Assembly (NCBI RefSeq): GCF_016925535.1
Contig: NZ_CP070496.1
Location: 3,596,001-3,660,000, forward strand
From: Natronoglycomyces albus
GTDB taxonomy: Bacteria > Actinomycetota > Actinomycetes > Mycobacteriales > Micromonosporaceae
DNA: 64,000 nt
Direction of reading: 5' to 3'
Below are positions 25,079-34,252 of this stretch, piece by piece. The position numbers and the translations under genes are program-made. Every line of letters begins with the position of its first letter. Within the stretch, counting starts at the first letter, position 1. Under the pieces are notes generated by a model. That model did not search any database. It saw only the letters and a list, made by a program, of their open reading frames with translations, and had not been told where the DNA came from.

Positions 25079-26027
25079 CGCGGTCTCCAATGTGGGTGGT
25101 TCGGCGGTTGAGGTCGACAGGATCGCTGCTGGCCTCGGCGTAGGTGGAGGATGTCATTGTTTCGTCGCCGTCTGGTTCGGCGGTGCGCCAGGCAGCGCCG
25201 ACGCCGACGGCGGCGTTGTCGATCAGTCGCGTCGAGCCCGCAAAAGCGGCGATCAACAAACGGCCCTCGCCGTCTGAGGGCGCTGGTTCCAAGTCTGGCG
25301 CGGTTACCGCCACATAGTCCACTCGCAGCCCCGGTTCGGCCTCCAGCACCTTCTGCGCAGCCGCTAGCGGCTGCGGGCTGCTCTGCGCGACCCTGATCGC
25401 GCGCGGAATGGCCAGCGCCGACGCGCGTTCGGCCGCGCTCAAGTAGACATTGCGGCTGGATTGGGCGAGCCCGTCGCTCTCCCTCACCGTCGGTATCGCC
25501 TCAATATGGACGCCAAGGTGCAGGTCGTCGACCATCCGTCGCACCATGGCCAGCTGTTGGTAATCCTTCTCGCCAAAGGTGGCGATGTGGGCCCTGGTGA
25601 GGCGAAGCAGCTTCGCGACCACGGTCAGCACCCCAGTGAAGAAGCCGGGCCGGGAGGCCCCTTCGAACAAGTCGCCCGCCGGTCCAGGGATCACGCGAGT
25701 GACCGCGTCGCGTCCACGTGGATACAGCTCAGCCTCGCTAGGGGCGAAGACCACGTCGACGCCCTCCTCCGCGCACGCGGCGGCGTCGGCCTCCAACGTG
25801 CGCGGGTAGGCCTCGAAATCCTCGCCCGGGCGGAACTGCAGCGGGTTGACGAACACGGTCACTATCACGTGGTCGGCCAGTTGGCGGGCGCGCCGCATAT
25901 GGGTGCGGTGCCCCTCGTGCAAAGCGCCCATCGTGGGGACGACGGCGACAGTCCCGGCCATGGACTCGCGCACGCGGCGTAGATCATCCAGCGTGTGGGC
26001 AATCATCGGTGGGCGAAGTGGCGACAT
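25071..26027 (-). CDS. panC: Pantothenate synthetase (pantoate-beta-alanine ligase)
   Basis: PanC joins pantoate and beta-alanine using ATP. The nucleotidyltransferase HIGH-type motif is in [15 protein letters not shown] (residues 31-45), [18 protein letters not shown] binds pantoate, [15 protein letters not shown] follows, and SSRNVYLS is the KMSKS-like end. The 318 residues are slightly longer than the usual 280-310 because of a C-terminal extension. The ATG at 26027 follows AAGGAG. It overlaps panD by 8 nt and starts 20 nt after the DUF2520 gene. Confidence 0.96.
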   Translation of the reverse strand: MSPLRPPMIAHTLDDLRRVRESMAGTVAVVPTMGALHEGHRTHMRRARQLADHVIVTVFVNPLQFRPGEDFEAYPRTLEADAAACAEEGVDVVFAPSEAELYPRGRDAVTRVIPGPAGDLFEGASRPGFFTGVLTVVAKLLRLTRAHIATFGEKDYQQLAMVRRMVDDLHLGVHIEAIPTVRESDGLAQSSRNVYLSAAERASALAIPRAIRVAQSSPQPLAAAQKVLEAEPGLRVDYVAVTAPDLEPAPSDGEGRLLIAAFAGSTRLIDNAAVGVGAAWRTAEPDGDETMTSSTYAEASSDPVDLNRRTTHIGDRDA

Positions 26028-26047
26028 GAGGGCAGCTCCTTAGGGCG

Positions 26048-27016
26048 TCACCGGCGACGCGCGAGCACTCCGAGGAGCTGCTCGGCGTCTTCAGGGGACA
26101 GTTGGCGGGCGGCGATGGCGCGGTCGGCGGTGCGACGGGCCAGCGCGAGGTAAGCCTCCACGGCGTCGGGCGCGGTCTTCTCCAACGCTTCCAGGTGGGA
26201 GGCAACGGTACCGGCGTCCCCGCGCACGACCGGGCCGGTCAGCGCGGCCTCGCCGTGACGAAGCGTGTTGTCCAACGCGGCCGACAACAGCGGGGCAATC
26301 AGGCGTTCGGGTTCGGTGATCCCCGCGTCACGCAACAGATCTAGCGATTCTGTCACCAGGGTCGACAGATGGTTCGCCCCGTGGGCCAGGGCGGCGTGAT
26401 AGAGCGGGCGGTGCTCCTCGCTGACAAACTGGGGCTCGCCACTCATTTCGAGCACGAGCGCTTCGGCGATAACGCGCAGCTGTTCATCGCTGGTGCAGGC
26501 GAACGAGACGCCCGCCAAACGGTCCAGGTCCTCATCGCGGCCGGTGAACGTCATGGCCGGGTGCAGCGCCATCGTCAGGCAGCCGATGCGAGCGGCGGGG
26601 GCGAGAATGTCGATCCCGTGGGCTCCGCAGGTGTGGACGATGAGGGTGCCCGGTGCGAGACTGCCCGAGTCGACCAGTTCCTTGACCAGCGGTTCGATGG
26701 CGTCGTCAGGTACACAGATGAGCAACAACTGGGCGCATCGGGCCACTTCGCACACGTTCATTAGTTCCGCGCCGGGCAAGTATTTCTTAGCGCGGGCCCG
26801 AGATGCCTGCGAGTTGGCCGAAGTGGCGACGACGCGGTGACCGGCGCGGATGAGGCTCGCGCCGAGGATGGAGCCGACCCGTCCGGCGGAAATGACGCCA
26901 ACGTTGAGCCGGCTGGCAGCGTTGAGCTCAGCATTGTCGTTCGCGGCATCGGCACGTCCTGAGGCCCGGTGGCCCTCGGCTTCGTTGCCGTGCGCAGTGT
27001 GCTCGGTGGGAGCCAT
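26048..27016 (-). CDS. Rossmann/DUF2520 oxidoreductase, candidate ketopantoate reductase
   Basis: A 322-residue protein. After a polar N-terminal tail of about 35 residues comes a Rossmann fold with the dinucleotide motif GVISAGRVGSILGASLIRAGH (given here as two parts: GVISAGRVGS and ILGASLIRAGH), then LLLICVPDDAI and VHTCGAHGIDIL. The C-terminal half is the helical DUF2520 domain, with YHAALAHGANHLSTLV. It begins the operon and lies 20 nt before panC. The fold and position fit the missing ketopantoate reductase step, and some organisms use non-PanE enzymes for it. That role is inferred, not shown. The gene is divergent from the methyltransferase at 27170. Confidence 0.85.
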   Translation of the reverse strand: MAPTEHTAHGNEAEGHRASGRADAANDNAELNAASRLNVGVISAGRVGSILGASLIRAGHRVVATSANSQASRARAKKYLPGAELMNVCEVARCAQLLLICVPDDAIEPLVKELVDSGSLAPGTLIVHTCGAHGIDILAPAARIGCLTMALHPAMTFTGRDEDLDRLAGVSFACTSDEQLRVIAEALVLEMSGEPQFVSEEHRPLYHAALAHGANHLSTLVTESLDLLRDAGITEPERLIAPLLSAALDNTLRHGEAALTGPVVRGDAGTVASHLEALEKTAPDAVEAYLALARRTADRAIAARQLSPEDAEQLLGVLARRR

Positions 27017-27169
27017 AGCGTTGAGATCCAGTCCATAGTCGGTACCGGTCGTCCGGTCCTGGCACTACCTTGCAACAAATATGCCACGACCTCTATTCGT
27101 TTATTGTGCGTGGCGCTCACGACAGGGACGCGGTGGCCACTGAGAAGTGTTGCCTGTCACTCTAAGAGC

Positions 27170-28162
27170 ATGAGCACTTTCGCCCGTTGGGCCACGGTTA
27201 TGAGCGAATCCTTGTACGGGGAGGAGGGTTTTTATCGCCAATCCGACCCCATTGAGCATTTTCGCACCAGTGCCCACTATTGGGCGTTTGCACAGGCTGT
27301 CGCACGGATCATAGACAGGCTGACACCGCGGCTGGACGAAGTCACGGTAGTGGACGTGGGCGCGGGTCGCGGTGAACTACTAAACAGGCTGGCCTCTTTG
27401 GTGACGGCCGATATCCGCCTGATCGCCGTCGAAGTACGCCCCCGCCCCGGCGACCTGCCCCAACGCGTCGAATGGCGTACTGAGACCCCATCGAGGTTCT
27501 CTGGGCTGCTGTTGGCCTGCGAACTATTGGACAACATCCCCTTGGACGTGGCAGTACAGACCCCCCAAGGCTGGAGATACGAAGAAGTCGACCGCACTGG
27601 CGCGACCAGACCCGGCCCGAAACTGAGCCACACCGACCGAGCATGGATCGAAAAATGGTGGCCCGAACCGCACCCAGCAGACGCCGACGAACGCACCGAG
27701 CCAAACTTTCGGGCCGAGATCGGACGGCCCCGCGACCAGCTGTGGCGTGACATCACCGGCCGCCTCACCCACGGAGCAGCCATCGCGATCGACTACGGGC
27801 ACACTCGCGGAATGCGACCCCAGCACCGCACCATCACCGGATATCGCCACGGACGACAAGTACCGCCCCAACTGGACGGCAGCACCGACATCACCGCGCA
27901 CGTGTCGTTCGACTCGCTCAGCTGCCACCCCTCGGCAATGCTGCTCCCCCAGCGCGAAGCACTACTACGCTGCGGAATAACCGGCCAACGCCCACCCATC
28001 ACCCAAGCTCACATCGACCCATTCGGATACGCGACCGCGTTGGGGCAAGCGTCCGAAGAAGCCGAACTGATCAACAACGACGGGCTCGGGGCGCACTGGT
28101 GGCTCGTCGAAGGGATAGACGTCCCGGCCGAAGAACTGCTACCAGTCCACGAAGAGAACTAG
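27170..28162 (+). CDS. MidA/NDUFAF7-family SAM-dependent methyltransferase
   Basis: A 330-residue COG1565-type protein. The N-terminal FYRQSDPIEHFRTSAHY is family-typical; VVDVGAGRGELLNRL is the SAM-binding motif I, and LLACELLDNIPLDV and AAIAIDYGHTR follow. I use the ATG at 27170; an ATG at 27200 is possible. The mitochondrial homologue NDUFAF7 dimethylates an arginine of complex I subunit NDUFS2, the eukaryotic counterpart of NuoD. A nuoD gene lies only about 490 bp downstream on the same strand, and its protein keeps the HRGxEKL arginine context. That makes NuoD a likely substrate here. Its stop overlaps that of the convergent DUF1707 gene. Confidence 0.88.
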   Translation: MSTFARWATVMSESLYGEEGFYRQSDPIEHFRTSAHYWAFAQAVARIIDRLTPRLDEVTVVDVGAGRGELLNRLASLVTADIRLIAVEVRPRPGDLPQRVEWRTETPSRFSGLLLACELLDNIPLDVAVQTPQGWRYEEVDRTGATRPGPKLSHTDRAWIEKWWPEPHPADADERTEPNFRAEIGRPRDQLWRDITGRLTHGAAIAIDYGHTRGMRPQHRTITGYRHGRQVPPQLDGSTDITAHVSFDSLSCHPSAMLLPQREALLRCGITGQRPPITQAHIDPFGYATALGQASEEAELINNDGLGAHWWLVEGIDVPAEELLPVHEEN

Positions 28163-28590
28163 AAAATGCCGAGAAAACCAGCGATGATGAACAAAATCAG
28201 CACCACCAAAGCCGTCAGCGCGATATAGAGCATCGCGTTAGGAACCACCAAAATCAAAATCACCGAAATCAGCGCCGCGAGACCAACCGTGTAACCAGCC
28301 ACCTTCCAGCGACGGTTGCGATCCACCCGGCCATCCTCATCCCGCGCCAACGGGAACCGAGGATCGGCGGCCAACTGATACGTCGGATCCTCGCCGTGAC
28401 CGGGAGGCGCCAGACGCTGCAAATCAGCCACGAGGGCGTCCAGCTCGGCATACACCTTCGCCTCCATCGCCTTCTCGGCCCGGATGGCGTATTCGGTCAC
28501 GTCCAGACGGCCCTCTTCCACCGCCACCCGCAGAGTGTCAAGCACCATCTGCCGATCCTGCTCCGAGGCCCGCATCTGTTCACGATCCAT
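28159..28590 (-). CDS. DUF1707 membrane protein
   Basis: About 143 residues. The N-terminal DUF1707 (SHOCT-like) helical domain reads [19 protein letters not shown] then [20 protein letters not shown] and ELDALVADL, the family's usual pattern. Two membrane helices follow near the C-terminus ([19 protein letters not shown] and [18 protein letters not shown]). I use the ATG at 28590 because GGAGG lies 11 nt before it; a longer start at 28608 has no ribosome site. The domain is common in actinobacteria and its function is unknown. The gene ends 4 nt inside the convergent methyltransferase gene. Confidence 0.85.
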   Translation of the reverse strand: MDREQMRASEQDRQMVLDTLRVAVEEGRLDVTEYAIRAEKAMEAKVYAELDALVADLQRLAPPGHGEDPTYQLAADPRFPLARDEDGRVDRNRRWKVAGYTVGLAALISVILILVVPNAMLYIALTALVVLILFIIAGFLGIF

Positions 28591-28651
28591 AAGTTCGAGC
28601 ACCTCCATCTATAGGATGCCATTACACCGCAACCGCCCAATCTCTGCCAAG

Positions 28652-29797
28652 ATGAACAATATGGCCGAACAGATCACGGTCGGACTCGGAGCCGGCACCG
28701 AAGCGACCGACATGGTGCTCAACATAGGGCCCCAACACCCCTCCACCCACGGCGTGCTGCGCCTCAAACTCACCATCGACGCCGAACGGGTCACCTCCTG
28801 CGAACCCATCATCGGCTACATGCACCGCGGAGCCGAAAAACTATACGAGGCCCGCGACTTCCGCCAGATCATGGTGCTAGCCAATCGACACGACTGGCTA
28901 TCGGCGTTCTCCTCCGAGCTAGGTGTGGCGCTGGCGGCCGAACGGCTCATGGAACTAGAAGTGCCCGACCGGGCCACGTGGCTGCGCATGGCGATGGCCG
29001 AGATGAACCGGGTCCTCAACCATTTGATGTTCCTGGGGTCGTTTCCGCTCGAAATCGGCGCCATCACGCCCATGTTCTATGCCTTCACCGAACGCGACCA
29101 TCTACAAAAAGTGTTCGAGGAAGCCACCGGTGGACGTATCCACTACATGTACAACCAAGTGGGCGGGCTGAAAAAAGACGTGCCCGCCGGCTGGGAAGAT
29201 AGGGCCCGCTCCGCCATCGACGATGTCGCCCACGGCATGAAGCGGCTGGACGCGATGCTGCGCGGCAACGACATCTTCGCGGCCCGCACCAAGGGAATCG
29301 GGGTGCTCGACCCGGCCACCGCCGCCGCCTACGGCGTCTCCGGGCCGGTCGCCCGAGCCTCGGGCCTCAACTTCGACATTCGGCGCGAAGAGCCCTACCT
29401 GTTCTACGACCAGCTTGACTTTCCCGTCGTGACACGCGAAACCGGCGACTGTTACGCGCGCTTCGAAGTACTCCTCGACCAGGTCTACACCTCGCTGGAC
29501 ATAGCGCGGGAATGCCTCGACCGAGCCGTGCGCTTGGAGGGGCCCGTGAACTCGCGGCTGCCCAAAATCGTCAAAGTTCCCGAAGGACACACCTACCTGT
29601 GGACCGAAAACCCCTTGGGGGCCAACGGCTACTACCTGGTCAGCCGAGGCGGACAGACCCCGTGGAGGCTCAAACTGCGCTCCGCGTCGTTCTCCAACGT
29701 GCAAGCGTTGACCACTCTCATGACCGGTTGTCTCATTCCCGACATGATCGCCGTGCTCGGCTCCATGTTCTTCGTCGTTGGCGACGTCGACAAATAG
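28652..29797 (+). CDS. nuoD: Stand-alone NADH-quinone oxidoreductase subunit D
   Basis: A 381-residue NuoD (49-kDa) homologue from the ATG at 28652 (another in-frame ATG lies at 28661). Family motifs are [52 protein letters not shown] and the C-terminal end [12 protein letters not shown]. In complex I this subunit lines the quinone pocket. No other nuo gene is adjacent; the flanking genes are DUF1707 and a GNAT gene. It is therefore either a second nuoD or the product of operon break-up. It is slightly shorter than typical operon NuoD proteins. Pairing with a MidA-family gene suggests a maturation link. Confidence 0.92.
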   Translation: MNNMAEQITVGLGAGTEATDMVLNIGPQHPSTHGVLRLKLTIDAERVTSCEPIIGYMHRGAEKLYEARDFRQIMVLANRHDWLSAFSSELGVALAAERLMELEVPDRATWLRMAMAEMNRVLNHLMFLGSFPLEIGAITPMFYAFTERDHLQKVFEEATGGRIHYMYNQVGGLKKDVPAGWEDRARSAIDDVAHGMKRLDAMLRGNDIFAARTKGIGVLDPATAAAYGVSGPVARASGLNFDIRREEPYLFYDQLDFPVVTRETGDCYARFEVLLDQVYTSLDIARECLDRAVRLEGPVNSRLPKIVKVPEGHTYLWTENPLGANGYYLVSRGGQTPWRLKLRSASFSNVQALTTLMTGCLIPDMIAVLGSMFFVVGDVDK

Positions 29798-29905
29798 CTC
29801 GACAGCCCGGCCCGAGGCTCGTAACGTGTACCTAGATGGTGATGTGTTGCCCGAGGCTCGGCGCGGTCAAGCGCTAGCAACGGCTCGAGAGCTGGAGGAG
29901 GGCAC

Positions 29906-30664
29906 ATGCGAGACGAATCAGCGCTCTTCGCGCCAGCGGTGCGACAGTTTTGGGCCGCTGGCGGTGTCACCACCCGCCACAGGGCCGGAACCCTGGTCAC
30001 TCACCCCGACGCGCCGGACTACCGGATGGGCAACTTCGCTTGCGACTTCACCACTGAAGACCTGTCGGAAGTCGCCGAGCTGATCGAGCACACCGACCGG
30101 GTCGTCATCGGCCGAGACACTGGCGCGGCGATCGCCGCGCACCTGGCCCTCCACGACTGGCAGCTCGAACAAGAGCTCCAACTCGCGCTCTCTCCAAACG
30201 TGGCCGTCGAGGCGCCCATGCAGATGGAGTTTCAGCCAGTGCAGGGCGACCTTTGGGACACGATTTACCGTTTTTTCCGGCTCGACCACTGCGAAGAGGA
30301 CGCTCGGGCCGGGGTGCCCACTCGCCCCGAAGCCGAAACTCGGTCAGGCGTGGCGCTGCGTCGCAATATCGCGGTAGAAGCTACGTATTACTTGGCCTCC
30401 GCCGGTGTGGAGCCCGAGGCGTGCGTCGCGATCTGGTCGAATCACGACGGTGTCGGCATCATCGAAGACGTGTTCGTCCACCCCGATGCGCGCGGGCGAG
30501 GCATCGCCACCAGCATGCTCAGGTTTGCCGTCCGGCGGTTGCGTGGCCGAGGCGTCAAGCACGTCCTCATCGCCGCCGACATCAACGACACCCCGAAGCA
30601 TCTGTACCACCGATTCGGTTTTCGCCCGGCGTATGTGCGCACCAGCTACATCCGCCAACAGTGA
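29906..30664 (+). CDS. GNAT-family N-acetyltransferase
   Basis: A 252-residue protein. The first 120 residues have no family I recognise; the C-terminal half is a GNAT domain with IIEDVFVHPDARGRGIATSM (acetyl-CoA loop R-x-x-G-x-G/A form RGRGIA) and LIAADINDTPKHLYHRFGF. The ATG at 29906 follows GGAGG. It lies 108 bp after nuoD, so it could be in the same transcript, but nothing links its function to complex I. The acceptor is unknown. Confidence 0.88.
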   Translation: MRDESALFAPAVRQFWAAGGVTTRHRAGTLVTHPDAPDYRMGNFACDFTTEDLSEVAELIEHTDRVVIGRDTGAAIAAHLALHDWQLEQELQLALSPNVAVEAPMQMEFQPVQGDLWDTIYRFFRLDHCEEDARAGVPTRPEAETRSGVALRRNIAVEATYYLASAGVEPEACVAIWSNHDGVGIIEDVFVHPDARGRGIATSMLRFAVRRLRGRGVKHVLIAADINDTPKHLYHRFGFRPAYVRTSYIRQQ

Positions 30665-30835
30665 GCCGGATTCACAAAGACCCTGAGCAGCTAAAATGTG
30701 TGCTCATCCGGTTTGGGCGGTGTTGTGAGTAACAGGCCGATACCCGGTTGCACGCGCCAATCAGCGGCCGGTAACATTGTCCACGGCCTTCAGCAATGAA
30801 AGCCAAGGCGGTGGGGAAACCTCATCGACTGGTAT

Positions 30836-30911
30836 GCGCCCCTAGCTCAACGGATAGAGCATCTGACTACGGATCAGAAGGTTGGGGGTTCGAATCCCTC
30901 GGGGCGCGCCA
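30836..30911 (+). tRNA. tRNA-Arg (anticodon ACG)
   Basis: A complete 76-nt cloverleaf: 7-bp acceptor stem GCGCCCC/GGGGCGC, D-arm GCTC/GAGC, anticodon stem TCTGA/TCAGA with loop CTACGGA (ACG at 30869-30871), T-arm GGGGG/CCCTC around TTCGAAT, discriminator G and an encoded CCA. ACG is read as ICG after A-to-I editing. Everything downstream is accessory, defence-type DNA, so this gene is a likely integration site for the island. Confidence 0.97.
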
Positions 30912-30923
30912 AAGACACAGGTA

Positions 30924-30955
30924 AAGGCCGGTATCAATGCTGTGATACCGGCCTT
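30924..30955 (+). terminator. Hairpin terminator after tRNA-Arg
   Basis: A 13-bp perfect inverted repeat (30924-30936 with 30943-30955) with a 6-nt loop, starting 12 nt after the tRNA CCA end. No strong T-run follows, but position and stability point to a terminator. Confidence 0.75.
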
Positions 30956-31411
30956 CCGTATGTCCGCAGTACACATTTAGTACGCACAGTAAGCCCACGT
31001 CCTGATCGATCCCCTTCGTTTCAGGCCATTTTGTGTTTTCCATCCCTTCGTACTCTCCGGAGCCGAAGGCCCAGTGCACAACACCTCCGTCATCAGTGAT
31101 GGCGGCATAATCGCAACCTCTGCCATCACCGCGCATCGCAAATCCCCTGCTAAACCCCTATGAAAACGCGACCACAACGCTTCCCACCGACACCTACAAA
31201 CCCACATCGAACACACCTTCTCACGGATGAAATCCTAGAAAATCCTGCGTGGCTGCCGCTTCGAAGGCGACCTCGTCGCATCGCGATGAACCGCATCGCA
31301 AATCCACACAACCTCGCCCACGCCACCTGGACAAACCAAGCTACCGAGAACAGCACCGCGATCAGCGAACCCCCGCACCAATAACGGGCAATCTCAAGGA
31401 AGTGAGGTCTG
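30956..31411. other. Gap between the tRNA and the helicase, no supported gene
   Basis: About 455 bp. The minus-strand frame across the tRNA ends in the well-known tRNA-antisense artefact APRDSNPQPSDP. Other frames are short and without ribosome sites. This stretch would be expected to hold the attachment-site remnant and helicase promoter; I find no integrase fragment. Composition falls toward the helicase. Confidence 0.5.
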
Positions 31412-34252
31412 ATGACTTCGGTCGGCGAACACATCATGAACACCAGTGAGGCGATCTGCAACAATATCGACTCGCTGACAGACCATCGCGAATTGCTGTC
31501 CCAAAACGTACTCGCCCAACTGAGGAACCTGGTCGAGGGCGTCGCCGTACGTCTCGAACTTGGAACGTTTGAGGCTGAATACAACTACCAGGCGACTAGG
31601 AAAGGCCTAGCCTTCGTCAAAGGCAAGGGGCAGTATAGCTTCCTGAGCAAGTTCCACAAGTTCCTCCAAGCTAGTGCCTCGCACTACACTATGGATGGCG
31701 ATGCTTCCGAGCGACTCATGCTCAAGTACTACGAGTATCTACTACGCATCCGGGCTCTACTTAAAGACGATTGTGAAATGGACGTGCTTGCCAACCTCGA
31801 GTCCTTTCCAGTTGACCTGGACCCGTCGTTGCGGGAGTACCACGAGAAGATCGCCGCACGAGTCCAACTGCTGCGGTCGAAGGAAGCAGGCAGCGGGGCG
31901 CGAGACCGTTACTACATCCACAAGACTCGCCCGTTCTTCGTGAATGGTCGAATATATTACGAGGTGACTTTCTATAGAGCTGTCAATAAGTTCAACAAGT
32001 TCGACCGCATTATCGCCTTCACCGAAATCGACATGACTGACAAGTACTCGGCCATGCTGACCCTCCAACCTGATTCGATCCAAGTCCTTGATCAGACGAT
32101 GCCAATAACGCTCATCAGCGCCTGGGAGGTCTCGATCCGCCCGTGCGAGTTCGACATCTTTGCACGCCTCGTCGGTGTCTCCCTCAAGGCCAGCACCGGC
32201 TCGGCAGAATACAAATACCTCATGAACGACCTGACCGAGCGATCAGGCAACCTGCTCGAACTCATGGACATGTCAGACGACCAGTATGCGGCTGCCAGGG
32301 CCGCAGGAACGGCGAACACGAGCACTCCGAGAATCTTCCCGGTATTGGACAAAGCACGGGACATCGTTCGGTCCTGCGCACCCGGCCATAATATGCTCCG
32401 CTACCTGATGCTCCGAATGCGTAACGAGGTGCTCAAGCAGCAATATAACTACCAAAAGTGCAGTCTCCTATCCAATCTGAACCTACAGTTTGGGTGCATC
32501 CCGTTCGACACGATGCCATTCTGTAGTTCCCCAATACGTCACAACGTGAGGTACTGGGATCTTGTCGAGAGCCTGGACTCAACCGGGCGTGAGCACGAAC
32601 TGCTCGCACGCCGAGTAAAGACCAACGTCGAGAGCTACGGGAGGTTGTACACACCCTTGGCTGAGCTTGAACCGTTCGGCGATGTCACCCAGCTGATCGC
32701 CATGCACAACGACAAGCTCTACCGCAAGCACAGGGCACGTCAGCTCGTGCAGGATAAAGGACACGTGTTCATACGAGGATACGAGAATGACGTTGTCGCC
32801 ATCTTGGAAATGCTCCAGACGAATGCGTCGGCTGGAATAGATGACTACACCGTCTCCGTCGAGCGCTGGATGGGCGAGGCACCGCGTGGTATTGATGATG
32901 ACGGTAAGAAGGATGCCCTCAAGCGTCTATTTAGTCAGTCAAAGGTTGCCCTGATATACGGAGCCGCTGGCACAGGAAAATCTACGATGGTAAACCATGT
33001 CGCCCAGTATTTCAATGACAAGAAAAAGCTACTCCTAGCCCACACCAATCCGGCCAAGGACAACCTAGAGCGTAAGGTAACTGCCGAGAACTCAACTTTT
33101 CAGACGATCAGTAGCTATATTTACCGCGCTAATCTGTCCTACTATTATGACCTGTTGATTATCGATGAGTGCAGTATCGTCAGCAACGCCGACCTACTCG
33201 AAGTACTGGAGAATACCTCCTTCAAAATGCTGGTGCTGGTCGGTGACGTCTACCAAATCGAGTCGATCAAGTTTGGTAATTGGTTTAGCATCATTCGCTC
33301 GTTTGTCCCGAGCAATTCAGTCTTCGAGCTGACGACGCCCTATCGAACCAAGAACAAGTCTCTCCTTAGATTCTGGGACAAGGTACGTAGCATTAAAGAC
33401 GACATCGCCGAAGTCATCGCCCGCAACGGGTACTCGACCGCGCTCGACAAGTCACTGTTCACGCCGAAGCACGACGACGAGATTATCCTCTGTTTGAACT
33501 ACGACGGCCTCTACGGGATCAACAACGTCAACCGTTTCCTCCAGAGCAGCAACCCCAACCCTCCCATCACTTGGCGCGTTTCTACTTACAAGGTCGGCGA
33601 CCCGGTGCTGTTCCACGAGGCAGAGCGCTTCAAGCCGGTCATTTACAACAACCTCAAGGGAAGAATCGTCAACGTCGTCACCAAGGTCGGTCAGATCCAG
33701 TTCGAGGTTGAACTGGACCGACCTCTAACTGAATCCGACGTCGTCAATGATGAACTGGAGTGGGTTGAAGGTTCGACGGTGCGTTTCACCGTCTACGACT
33801 ACGACACCAGCGACGAGGACGACGACTCACTCAACACCACCGTGCCGTTCCAGGTCGCTTACGCCGTCTCGATCCACAAAGCCCAAGGACTTGAGTACGA
33901 CTCCGTCAAGATCGTCGTCACCGACGCCAACGAGGAGGACATCACCCATAGCATTTTCTACACCGCAGTCACTCGCGCCCGAGAGAGTCTCAAAATCTTC
34001 TGGACACCGGAGACTCAGGAGTCCGTGCTCAAGAGCTTGAAACGAAGCGACAGCATCAAGGACGTGGATCTGCTGTCGAGTCGCCGTGGCCTCACACCCT
34101 TGGACGGCAACGGTCGTTGCCAAGAACCATCTGATCGTGTCCCCTACGGAGCCATACAGGTTGAGGATGCTCCACCAGACAACTACGTAGCGCGCAGTTT
34201 ACGGGCGCATTTGCTCCGTCACCTCATTCAATTCACGTTCTTGGCAATGTGA
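31412..34252 (+). CDS. Superfamily 1 (RecD/UvrD-like) helicase with unknown N-terminal half
   Basis: A 946-residue protein; ATG 31412 follows GGAAG and GAGG. Residues 1 to about 490 form a domain I do not recognise. The C-terminal half is an SF1 helicase: Walker A YGAAGTGKST (about 515), Walker B LLIIDECS (about 582), motif III VGDVYQIES, motif IV TPYRT, motif V SIHKAQGLEYDS (about 820) and motif VI YTAVTRARE (about 850). After motif VI comes a tail of some 90 residues. Lower GC and different codon use than flanking genes point to transfer. It sits between the tRNA and the Wadjet genes, convergent with jetD and overlapping it by 25 nt, so it is a separate unit. A defence role is inferred from location only. 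Confidence 0.85.
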   Translation: MTSVGEHIMNTSEAICNNIDSLTDHRELLSQNVLAQLRNLVEGVAVRLELGTFEAEYNYQATRKGLAFVKGKGQYSFLSKFHKFLQASASHYTMDGDASERLMLKYYEYLLRIRALLKDDCEMDVLANLESFPVDLDPSLREYHEKIAARVQLLRSKEAGSGARDRYYIHKTRPFFVNGRIYYEVTFYRAVNKFNKFDRIIAFTEIDMTDKYSAMLTLQPDSIQVLDQTMPITLISAWEVSIRPCEFDIFARLVGVSLKASTGSAEYKYLMNDLTERSGNLLELMDMSDDQYAAARAAGTANTSTPRIFPVLDKARDIVRSCAPGHNMLRYLMLRMRNEVLKQQYNYQKCSLLSNLNLQFGCIPFDTMPFCSSPIRHNVRYWDLVESLDSTGREHELLARRVKTNVESYGRLYTPLAELEPFGDVTQLIAMHNDKLYRKHRARQLVQDKGHVFIRGYENDVVAILEMLQTNASAGIDDYTVSVERWMGEAPRGIDDDGKKDALKRLFSQSKVALIYGAAGTGKSTMVNHVAQYFNDKKKLLLAHTNPAKDNLERKVTAENSTFQTISSYIYRANLSYYYDLLIIDECSIVSNADLLEVLENTSFKMLVLVGDVYQIESIKFGNWFSIIRSFVPSNSVFELTTPYRTKNKSLLRFWDKVRSIKDDIAEVIARNGYSTALDKSLFTPKHDDEIILCLNYDGLYGINNVNRFLQSSNPNPPITWRVSTYKVGDPVLFHEAERFKPVIYNNLKGRIVNVVTKVGQIQFEVELDRPLTESDVVNDELEWVEGSTVRFTVYDYDTSDEDDDSLNTTVPFQVAYAVSIHKAQGLEYDSVKIVVTDANEEDITHSIFYTAVTRARESLKIFWTPETQESVLKSLKRSDSIKDVDLLSSRRGLTPLDGNGRCQEPSDRVPYGAIQVEDAPPDNYVARSLRAHLLRHLIQFTFLAM

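Noticed and set aside
30867-31136. Minus-strand 89-codon frame ending in APRDSNPQPSDP
   Set aside because: This ending is the familiar antisense translation of a tRNA gene; the frame overlaps tRNA-Arg and has no ribosome site.
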